Source of the DNA: Bog-473 sp963764305
Lineage (GTDB): Bacteria; Actinomycetota; Acidimicrobiia; Acidimicrobiales; RAAP-2
NCBI GenBank assembly: GCA_963764305.1
Contig: CAVXSD010000001.1
Location: forward strand, 1-64,000
Length of the DNA: 64,000 nucleotides
Direction of reading: 5' to 3'
Shown: piece after piece, positions 58,099-64,000 of the stretch
How positions within the stretch are numbered: position 1 is the first letter of the stretch
Layout: every line of letters starts with the position of its first letter
Notes under the pieces: generated by a model
Databases searched by the model: none
What the model was told of the DNA's origin: nothing
Seen by the model: only the letters and a program-made list of their open reading frames with translations
Program-made: the position numbers and the translations under genes

Positions 58099-58497
58099 AC
58101 GAACTCGAGGGCCGTCCCGCCGAGGTCGATGGTCGTCCGGCTCGACTCAACGACCGCGCCACCGAGCTCCACGAGCCGGGTCACCGTCGCCCCCACGTCG
58201 CGCACCCGGAAGGACAGATGGGTCAACCCGAGCTGGTTGACGGCCCGCCGTTCCCGTGGACCGAAGGGCGCAGGGTCCCGGAAGGCGAGGAGCTCGATCG
58301 CGGTCGGGCCCCGTCGGATGAACTGTGAGGTCACCTCCACATCGGGGAATTCCATGAGCCGGGCGAACTCCGAGCCGATGGCGTGCGACTCGGCCTTCTC
58401 GAACCCCGAGCGCGTCGCAGTAGAAGCGCAGCGACCGCTCGAGGTCGCTCACGCAGATGCCGAAGTGCGAGAAAACGGGTTCGCCGGTGTCGTCCAC
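58044..58497 (-). CDS. VOC-family protein, methylmalonyl-CoA epimerase-like context, one frameshift
   Basis: From GTG 58497: TGEPVFSHFGICVSDLERSL, RFYCDALG, then after a break near 58405 ESHAIGSEFARLMEFPDVEV, TSQFIRRGPTAIELLAFRDP, VNQLGLTHLSFRVRDVGATV, TRLVELGGAVVE and DPDGVRVELMDLGG. All four metal ligands can be placed: His (FSHFG), Glu (AIELL), His (LTHLS), Glu (RVELM), as in epimerases and glyoxalase I. Divergent from the methylmalonyl-CoA mutase 58 bases away, which hints at methylmalonyl-CoA epimerase, but sequence alone does not prove it. Confidence 0.8.
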
Positions 58498-58541
58498 GCC
58501 TCGTATTCTGCCCCGTGTGGCCCGGCCACCCGGATCCTCCG

Positions 58542-58547
58542 TAGGCT
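58542..58547 (+). promoter_or_regulatory. candidate -10 box TAGGCT of the mutase
   Basis: TAGGCT ends 7 bases before GTG 58555, leaderless spacing, same hexamer as before sufC at 9344. Confidence 0.4.
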
Positions 58548-58554
58548 CCTCAAC

Positions 58555-60162
58555 GTGACACCTGAGAAGAAGGATCGCCAGGGCAGCCCCGAGCGCCACA
58601 CCGACTCGGGCATCGCCATTCAGCCCGTCTACCGGCAGGAGGACCTCGAAGGCTGGGATCCGACAGCGCAGCTGGGAGAGCCGGGTGCGTTCCCGTACAC
58701 CCGGGGCGTCCACGCCCAGATGTACCTCTCGAAGCTGTGGACGATGCGCCAGTACGCGGGCTTCGGCTCCGCTGAGCAGACCAACCAGCGCTTCAAGTTC
58801 CTCCTCGAGGCGGGCCAGACCGGGCTCTCGTGCGCCTTCGACCTGCCGACCCAGATGGGCTACGACTCCGATCATCCCCGGGCCGAGGGCGAAGTGGGCA
58901 AGGTGGGCGTGGCCATCGACTCGCTGGCCGACATGCGCCTGCTCATGGCCGACCTGCCCATGGACAAGGTCACGACGTCGATGACCATCAATGCGACGGG
59001 CGCCATCTTGTTGCTCCTGTACCAATTGGTAGCCGAGGAGCAGGAGGTGGCGAGCGAGAAGATCCGCGGCACCATCCAGAACGACATCTTGAAGGAGTAC
59101 ATCGCCCGGGGGACCTACATCTACCCGCCGCGTCCCTCCATGCGGCTGATCGTCGACACGTTCTCCTATTGCGCGACGAACCTCCCCAGCTGGAACACCA
59201 TCTCCATTTCGGGGTACCACATCCGCGAGGCCGGTTCGACGGCGGTGCAGGAGATCGCCTTCACCCTGGCCAACGGCATCGCCTACGTCGAAGCAGCCAT
59301 CGCGGCGGGCATGGACGTCGACGCCTTCGCGCCGCGCCTGTCGTTCTTCTGGAACGCGCACAACAACCTCTTCGAGGAGGTGGCCAAGTACCGGGCGGCG
59401 CGGCGCATGTGGGCCCGCATCATGACCGAACGGTTCGGGGCCAAGGACGAGCGCTCCAAGATGCTGCGCTTCCACACGCAGACCGGCGGGTCGACCCTGA
59501 CCGCCCAGCAGCCCGAGAACAACATTGTCCGGGTGACGGTGCAGAGCCTGGCTGCCGCACTGGGGGGAACCCAGAGCCTGCATACGAACGGCTTCGACGA
59601 GGCGCTCGGCCTCCCCACCACGCGGGCGGCCAAAATCGCCCTGCGCACCCAGCAGATCGTGGGGTTCGAGTCCGGCGTGGCCGACACGGTCGACCCCCTG
59701 GCCGGCTCGTACTTCGTGGAATCCCTCACGGACGAGGTGGAGCAGGCGGCACACGCGTATCTGGAGCGCATCGAGCAGCTCGGTGGCGCGGTGGCCGCCA
59801 TCGAGGCGCGGTTCATGCAGGAGGAGATCGAGGCCGCCGCCTACAGCTTCGCCAAGTCGGTCGACGACGGCGAGAAGGTCGTGGTCGGCGTCAACCGCTT
59901 CACCGACGCCGAGGGGGGGCCCACCGAGGTCTTCCCGATCGACGTGAAGCTCCAACAGATCCAGATCGACCGCACCCGCTCGGTGCGCGCCGAGCGCGAC
60001 CAGGCCGCGGTGGACCAGGCATTGACCGACGTCGCCGAGACGGCCAAGGGCGAGGGCAACCTGCTGGTTCCGATGAAGGCCGCCCTCAAGCAGATGGCCA
60101 CCCTCGGCGAGGTGTCCGACGTCCTGCGCGCGGAGTTCGGCGTCTACCAACCCGGGGGCTGA
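58555..60162 (+). CDS. methylmalonyl-CoA mutase catalytic (alpha) subunit, split type
   Basis: Adenosylcobalamin enzyme interconverting methylmalonyl- and succinyl-CoA. 535 residues, only the TIM-barrel substrate domain, so the B12-binding subunit is separate and not in this window. Motifs: GAFPYTRGVHAQMYLSKLWT, MRQYAGFGSAEQTNQRFKFL, SCAFDLPTQMGYDSDHP, VTTSMTINATGAILLLLYQL, IQNDILKEYIARGTYIYPPR, NTISISGYHIREAGSTAVQE, LRFHTQTGGSTLTAQQPENN, DPLAGSYFVESLTDEVEQAA. Tyr in R-Q-Y-A-G and Arg in Y-I-A-R-G-T-Y sit where methylmalonyl-CoA mutase has its substrate-selecting Tyr/Arg, unlike isobutyryl- or hydroxyisobutyryl-CoA mutases. GTG start. Confidence 0.93.
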   Translation: MTPEKKDRQGSPERHTDSGIAIQPVYRQEDLEGWDPTAQLGEPGAFPYTRGVHAQMYLSKLWTMRQYAGFGSAEQTNQRFKFLLEAGQTGLSCAFDLPTQMGYDSDHPRAEGEVGKVGVAIDSLADMRLLMADLPMDKVTTSMTINATGAILLLLYQLVAEEQEVASEKIRGTIQNDILKEYIARGTYIYPPRPSMRLIVDTFSYCATNLPSWNTISISGYHIREAGSTAVQEIAFTLANGIAYVEAAIAAGMDVDAFAPRLSFFWNAHNNLFEEVAKYRAARRMWARIMTERFGAKDERSKMLRFHTQTGGSTLTAQQPENNIVRVTVQSLAAALGGTQSLHTNGFDEALGLPTTRAAKIALRTQQIVGFESGVADTVDPLAGSYFVESLTDEVEQAAHAYLERIEQLGGAVAAIEARFMQEEIEAAAYSFAKSVDDGEKVVVGVNRFTDAEGGPTEVFPIDVKLQQIQIDRTRSVRAERDQAAVDQALTDVAETAKGEGNLLVPMKAALKQMATLGEVSDVLRAEFGVYQPGG

Positions 60163-60165
60163 GCC

Positions 60166-60828
60166 GTGGCGGGGGAGGGGCCGACGAGGTTCTGGCCCCT
60201 CTTCGACCTCGTCGTCCGCACGCCGCGCCTGGAATTGCGCCTCCCCCGCGATCAGGAGTTCGCGGCCGTCATCGAGCTGGTGGATCGCGGGATCCACGAT
60301 CCGGGGACCATGCCCTTCTTCTTCCCCTGGACCGAGGTCGAGCCGACGCAGCGCGCCCGCGACTCCGCCCAGTGGTGGTGGCGGCACCGGGCCGAGTGGT
60401 CGCCCGGCAAGTGGACGTTCACAGGTGTCGCCTTCGTGGACGGGCAACCGGTCGGCGCCCAGGATCTCGAGGCCACGCATTTTCGTGCCGTCCGCTCCGT
60501 CGAGACGGGATCGTGGCTCGGCCGGGCGCACCAAGGTCAGGGTCTGGGCCGGGAGATGCGCGAGGCGGTCCTGCACCTGGCCTTCGCCGGCCTCGGCGCG
60601 GAGGAGGCGTTGAGCGGCGCCTTCGAGGACAACGCCGCCTCCCTGGCCACGTCGCGCGCGGTCGGGTACGAGGAGAACGGGGAGGCCAGAGAGCACCGTC
60701 GCGACGGCTCGGGGCGCACGGTCCGCTTCCGCCTCGGGCGGGACGTCTGGGAACGCCGTCGACGCGCCGACATCGAGATCATCGGGCTCGAGGGGTGCCT
60801 CGACATGTTCGTCGGCCCGCCCGGCTGA
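60166..60828 (+). CDS. GNAT-family N-acetyltransferase
   Basis: 220 residues from GTG 60166, 3 bases after the mutase stop. RTPRLELRLPRDQEFAAVIE is the RimJ-like N-terminus; GVAFVDGQPVGAQDLEATHF and the acetyl-CoA loop WLGRAHQGQGLGREMREAVL (Q-G-x-G-x-x-x-R), ALSGAFEDNAASLATSRAVG follow. Related to ribosomal-protein or aminoglycoside-type acetyltransferases; substrate unknown. Probably co-transcribed with the mutase. Confidence 0.88.
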   Translation: MAGEGPTRFWPLFDLVVRTPRLELRLPRDQEFAAVIELVDRGIHDPGTMPFFFPWTEVEPTQRARDSAQWWWRHRAEWSPGKWTFTGVAFVDGQPVGAQDLEATHFRAVRSVETGSWLGRAHQGQGLGREMREAVLHLAFAGLGAEEALSGAFEDNAASLATSRAVGYEENGEAREHRRDGSGRTVRFRLGRDVWERRRRADIEIIGLEGCLDMFVGPPG

Positions 60829-60944
60829 TCAGCGGCTGGCACCCACCCGAAGCGCTCGCTGAACACGGCCTGCCACGGGCCGGCGCCTGCCCCGGTTGGG
60901 GTCGAGGATCACCCCGTCGAGACCCAGGAGCGTTGCCCGAACCG

Positions 60945-61766
60945 TCATGACAGCAACTCGCCCGGTGGGGCGTTCCGACTTGACTTCCGCCCCAGTCCGG
61001 AGAACTTCCCGAGGAGCCAGTAGCCCCGGCGTTGCCGAACGGCGCTCTGCCGGAAGGGGTCGTCGGGCTCCAGGTGCTCGACGGCACCGGCCACGACCTG
61101 ATCGAACATCTGAGCGGCCTCCTTCGAACGCTTGAGCGCGACCAGCTCGGTGGCGATGGCCCACTTCTGGTGGAGGATCGTGCGCTGGTCTCCTCCGTGT
61201 TGCTCCAGGCCGGCGAGGGCTTCGGTGAAGAGGCCGAGCGCCAGTTCGTGGTTGCCGAGGTGCCGATGGGTCTGGGCAAGGTCGATTTCGGCCTTGAAGG
61301 TCTCGACATGGTCTGGACCCCTCCTTCTCCGGGTCGACTCGAGCACTCGCACCCGGAGCGGGAACTCGTCGCCGTAGCGACGGAGCTTGCGCAGCGTGAT
61401 GGCCAGGTTCGTGGCCGTCCGGACTGACAGTTCGCTGTCGGGGCCGTTCTCCCGGTCGGATGACTCGAGAACGCGCTCCCAGAGCCGTCGCGCCGCCTCG
61501 TGCTCGCCGAGTCGGTCGAGGACGATGGCCAGGTTGAACTCCGTCCTTGCCACGCTCTGGTCGTCGGGTTCCGCCAGACGGTTCTGCAGGGACAGTGACG
61601 TGGTCAGCACACGCTCCGATTGACGGAGCTCCCCCGCATCCCGCAGCGTCCGCCCGAGCTGCAGCATTGCCTCGAACGTGGCTGGATCGGACTCTCCGTA
61701 CAGCTCCTGCCGAGCATGGAGCAGCAGCCGAGCCTCTTCTACATGACGCGCCTCGCGATCGTCCAT
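60945..61766 (-). CDS. tetratricopeptide-repeat protein
   Basis: 273 residues from ATG 61766 (MDDREARHVEEARLLLHARQ). At least five TPR-like 34-42-residue units are seen: DPATFEAMLQLGRTLRDAGE, SVARTEFNLAIVLDRLGEHE, ELSVRTATNLAITLRKLRRY, HVETFKAEIDLAQTHRHLGN, TILHQKWAIATELVALKRSK. The spacing (about 42) is of the Clr/kinesin-light-chain-like type. No enzymatic or DNA-binding domain attached. A short basic tail ends it. Role unknown. Confidence 0.8.
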   Translation of the reverse strand: MDDREARHVEEARLLLHARQELYGESDPATFEAMLQLGRTLRDAGELRQSERVLTTSLSLQNRLAEPDDQSVARTEFNLAIVLDRLGEHEAARRLWERVLESSDRENGPDSELSVRTATNLAITLRKLRRYGDEFPLRVRVLESTRRRRGPDHVETFKAEIDLAQTHRHLGNHELALGLFTEALAGLEQHGGDQRTILHQKWAIATELVALKRSKEAAQMFDQVVAGAVEHLEPDDPFRQSAVRQRRGYWLLGKFSGLGRKSSRNAPPGELLS

Positions 61767-61840
61767 TGAGTGCCGACCATATCGGCCGCGAGGACGGTTT
61801 CGGCTCAGCGCTTGGTCACAGGAGCCCGGACTGGACCCGC

Positions 61841-62134
61841 CTAAGCAACAGCGCGGTGGATGTCCTCGAGGGAGAGCTCGGTCGTCTGGGAGCCGCCGCA
61901 ATGACGGCACGACTTCGTGTGGATCGACGTCCGGATCAGATGGGTCCGAGCCTCGTCGAGGAAGACCGTGAAGCTCCTTCCGAGGGGATCGAACTCGAGG
62001 TCCCAGTAGGGCCGCCACTCCGTGGAGACACGGCGATGCCCGACGTCGATGCCCTTCAGGATGCGACAGAACCGCAATTGGAGGGCATCGAAGATCCAAG
62101 TGCTGTGGCACGACTCCAACGTGATGATGTGCAT
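61841..62134 (-). CDS. small conserved protein with CxxC-like pair
   Basis: 97 residues from ATG 62134: MHIITLESCHSTWIFDALQL, RFCRILKGIDVGHRRVSTEW, RPYWDLEFDPLGRSFTVFLD, HLIRTSIHTKSCRHCGGSQT. Relatives with I-T-L-E-S-x-H-S-x-W-I-F-D occur in actinobacteria as uncharacterised proteins; the C-R-H-C-G at the end could bind zinc. A longer in-frame start at 62218 is possible. Confidence 0.65.
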   Translation of the reverse strand: MHIITLESCHSTWIFDALQLRFCRILKGIDVGHRRVSTEWRPYWDLEFDPLGRSFTVFLDEARTHLIRTSIHTKSCRHCGGSQTTELSLEDIHRAVA

Positions 62135-62254
62135 GGGGTGAGCCTGACCGGCCACCCTCAACCTGAACTCGGAGGGACCTGGCCGAGGCCTTGGAATGTG
62201 ATTGCAATGCGGTGACACTCTGCTGATGCCGTCGGCCCTCTGCGCCGATGTGAC

Positions 62255-62551
62255 TCAGGCGGTGACGACCGCCTGGAAGTGCTCCACCACCGGGAAGGGG
62301 TCGTAGAAGTGATGGAGCGCAGCGCGCCACTCCTGGTACGCCGCAGATCCTCGGAAGCCCTCGGTGTGGTCCTCGAGGCGTTCCCACTCCACCAGGAGCA
62401 GGAAGCAGCCCGGTCGCTCCACGCCGCGCTCGACGCGCAGCGAGACGAAGCCCGGGCTGGCCGCGATGAGCGTTTTCGCCTTGTCCATCGCCTCGAGGAA
62501 GGCGTCCTCCTGCCCGGCGATGACCTCGAGCAGCGCGTGCTCCGTGATCAC
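62255..62551 (-). CDS. antibiotic-biosynthesis-monooxygenase (ABM) domain protein
   Basis: 98 residues, a dimeric ferredoxin-like ABM domain: EHALLEVIAGQEDAFLEAMD, SPGFVSLRVERGVERPGCFL, LLVEWERLEDHTEGFRGSAA, YQEWRAALHHFYDPFPVVEH. The W-E-x-x-x-D/E-H-x-x-F-R pattern is standard. May oxidise quinols or degrade haem-like compounds; unknown. GTG start overlaps the TGA of the M20 gene (GTGA). Confidence 0.88.
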   Translation of the reverse strand: MITEHALLEVIAGQEDAFLEAMDKAKTLIAASPGFVSLRVERGVERPGCFLLLVEWERLEDHTEGFRGSAAYQEWRAALHHFYDPFPVVEHFQAVVTA

Positions 62552-63726
62552 CGATGGAGCAACCGCGCGCGCAGCGCCGGATCCGTTGCGGCGTCGATGG
62601 CCGTCCAGGCCAGCGCCACCGCGCCGTCGCGCACGGCGGCGTCCGCCGATGGCGTGATGCAGGCGGCCGCGAACTCGTGCTGGTGGTTCACGGCACCGTG
62701 GGACTCGATCCCGATGAGGGGGTGGATCGTGGGCACCGCCAGCGAGACGTTGGCCATGTCCGTCGACAGCGTGGGTCGCGGTGTCCCGTCGTCATCGGCG
62801 TCGAAGTGCCGTCCGAGCGCCTCGGCGTTGGCCCGGTAGGCCTGCAGGAGGACGGGATCGGCCTCCATGTGCGAGTACACCGGTGACAGCTCCTCGTAGT
62901 CGAGCGAGCAGCCCGTGCCGAGCGCTCCAGCCTCGAAACAGGCGTCGACGCGCGGCCGCAGGGCGGCCAGCCCCTGGGCGGTGCGCGAACGGACCATGTA
63001 GCGGGCGGTGACCGAGGCGGGGATGACGTTGGCCGCAGACGAGCTCTTGGTGACCACGCCGTGCACCTGGTCTCCCGGGGGAAGCTGCTGGCGCAGGAGG
63101 CCGATGGCCACCTGTGCGATCGTCAGCGCATCCTGCGCATTGACTCCTTCCCAGGGCGCAGCCGAGGCGTGGGCCTCGCGTCCTCCGAAATGGACGTCGT
63201 AGTGCGCTACGGCGAGACAGGTCGCCGTGAGCCGCTCTGTGGGCCAGGGGTGCACCATCATGGCGGCGTGGACGCCGGCGAAGGCGCCGCGTTCGAGCAT
63301 GAGCACCTTGCCACCGCCGCCCTCCTCGGCCGGGGTCCCGAGCACGCGTACGCTCAGCCCGAGCTCGTCGGCCACCGCAGCCAACGCCAGGCCGGCCCCT
63401 ACCGCAGTTGCGGCGATGATGTTGTGCCCGCAGGCGTGGCCGACGTCAGGCAGGGCGTCGTACTCGGCGCACACGGCCACGACGAGGTCCCCGTCACCTG
63501 TCCGGGACTCGAGCGCCGTCGGCAGGTCGTAGACGCCCTCGTTCACGGCGAGCCCGCCGGCGCGCAACGCCTCGGCGACGGCCCGGGCCGAGGCCGTCTC
63601 TCCGAAGCACAGCTCGGGCGTCGCGTGGACCGAGTGGCTCAGCGAGACGAGTTGGTCCAGGTGCCGATCGACGACCGCGGCGGCGGCCTCCTTGGCCGAC
63701 GACGTGGTGACCGGCGAGCGGCTCAC
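62548..63726 (-). CDS. M20-family amidohydrolase/peptidase (AbgB-like)
   Basis: 392 residues, intact. Metal ligands: PDVGHACGHNIIAATAVGAG (Cys, His), LGTPAEEGGGGKVLMLERGA (Glu-Glu), AMMVHPW (His) and GAVNHQHEFAAACITPSADA (His). The lid domain has VAHYDVHFGGREAHASAAPW. The set resembles M20D amidohydrolases that cut N-acyl amino acids or p-aminobenzoyl-glutamate. It starts (GTG 63726) directly after the stop of the biotin-carrier gene, so they share an operon with the ABM gene. Confidence 0.9.
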   Translation of the reverse strand: MSRSPVTTSSAKEAAAAVVDRHLDQLVSLSHSVHATPELCFGETASARAVAEALRAGGLAVNEGVYDLPTALESRTGDGDLVVAVCAEYDALPDVGHACGHNIIAATAVGAGLALAAVADELGLSVRVLGTPAEEGGGGKVLMLERGAFAGVHAAMMVHPWPTERLTATCLAVAHYDVHFGGREAHASAAPWEGVNAQDALTIAQVAIGLLRQQLPPGDQVHGVVTKSSSAANVIPASVTARYMVRSRTAQGLAALRPRVDACFEAGALGTGCSLDYEELSPVYSHMEADPVLLQAYRANAEALGRHFDADDDGTPRPTLSTDMANVSLAVPTIHPLIGIESHGAVNHQHEFAAACITPSADAAVRDGAVALAWTAIDAATDPALRARLLHR

Positions 63727-64000
63727 CTACTCGATCACCGCGACCACGTCGCCGGCACCAACCGGGTCGCCGGCGCTCACCTTGATCTCCTTGATCACGC
63801 CCGCCTTCTCCGCGGCGACGGCGTTCTCCATCTTCATCGCTTCGAGGAGGCAGATCGTCTGGCCCACCTCGACGACGTCGCCCACAGCCACGAGGACCTT
63901 GACGATGGTGCCTTGCATGGGGATCGTGACCTGGCCCGAGCCGGTGCCGCCCGCCGACGCTGCGGCCCGCTTGGGCCGTCCGGCCACGCGGCCGGGTAGG
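63727..64000 (-). CDS. biotin carboxyl-carrier domain, cut by the window end
   Basis: Biotinyl domain with the motif CLLEAMKMENAVAAEKAGVI (biotin on the Lys of M-K-M) and VTIPMQGTIVKVLVAVGDVV, VSAGDPVGAGDVVAVIE. The frame is open to 64000 through a GRPKRAAASAGGTGSG linker typical of the C-terminus of acyl-CoA carboxylase alpha subunits, so this is probably the last part of a longer acetyl/propionyl-CoA carboxylase; GTG 63987 could instead start a separate carrier protein. Fits propionyl-CoA to methylmalonyl-CoA supply for the mutase. Confidence 0.85.
   Translation of the reverse strand, partial: LPGRVAGRPKRAAASAGGTGSGQVTIPMQGTIVKVLVAVGDVVEVGQTICLLEAMKMENAVAAEKAGVIKEIKVSAGDPVGAGDVVAVIE

Noticed and set aside
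58147..60696. 849-codon open frame antisense to the mutase and GNAT genes
   Set aside because: Arises from high G+C codon bias; translation has no domain, while the + strand matches known families throughout.

Overview
The window is high-G+C bacterial DNA that reads as an actinobacterium, possibly Acidimicrobiia. The evidence is gene content: a SUF-only Fe-S system with SufU, homodimeric pyruvate dehydrogenase AceE, an LCP cell-wall ligase, a DinB/mycothiol-type protein, a split methylmalonyl-CoA mutase, and start codons preceded by TANNNT boxes at leaderless spacing. The rank is inference. No rRNA, tRNA, CRISPR array, phage or plasmid module was recognised.

Quality caveat: about 25 real genes are broken by one-base indels, mostly in G/C runs (dense at 1-5.8 kb, 36.8-41 kb and 44.5-54.8 kb). 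Protein similarity continues across each break in another frame. I annotate these as whole genes with frame disruptions; most are probably sequence errors, though true decay cannot be excluded in the 44.5-54.8 kb region.

Layout. 0-9.4 kb: a sufB - small Cys protein - (crotonase on the opposite strand) - sufD - Rieske - sufC block on +, an LCP protein, then a convergent sufC-sufS-sufU operon on -, so there are two SufC ATPases. 9.4-14.8 kb: MBL hydrolase, acyl-CoA dehydrogenase, alpha/beta hydrolase without a nucleophile serine, thiE, an HhH-GPD protein, and an overlapping Rrf2-DinB-small protein cassette. 14.9-22.5 kb: an accessory segment bounded by an IS630 element and a second IS with good terminal repeats, holding a methyltransferase, a GT2 glycosyltransferase and a large G+C-poor membrane protein. 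22.7-30.6 kb: the pyruvate dehydrogenase/lipoate block: aceE, rnhA, a short leader ORF coupled to lpdA, E2 acyltransferase, and an apparent LipB-LipA fusion. 31-36.8 kb: STAS protein, unknown proteins, double-hotdog thioesterase, ketopantoate reductase-like protein, VOC protein, hydrolase. 36.8-43.5 kb: secreted membrane-anchored protein, metH, PduO-type cobalamin adenosyltransferase, nitroreductase, rhodanese-MoeB. 44.5-54.8 kb: a surface-polysaccharide region with three acyltransferase-3 genes, a glycine-rich surface protein, a YfhO-like protein and two related membrane proteins. 55.2-64 kb: hydrolase, aldo/keto reductase, CtaG, VOC protein, methylmalonyl-CoA mutase catalytic subunit, GNAT, TPR protein, small proteins, M20 amidohydrolase and a biotin-carrier domain cut by the window end.

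How they connect: SUF builds the clusters needed by LipA; LipB/LipA lipoylate E2, which works with AceE and Lpd. The adenosyltransferase supplies coenzyme B12 to the mutase and MetH uses methylcobalamin. The biotin carrier, VOC protein and mutase fit propionyl-CoA assimilation.
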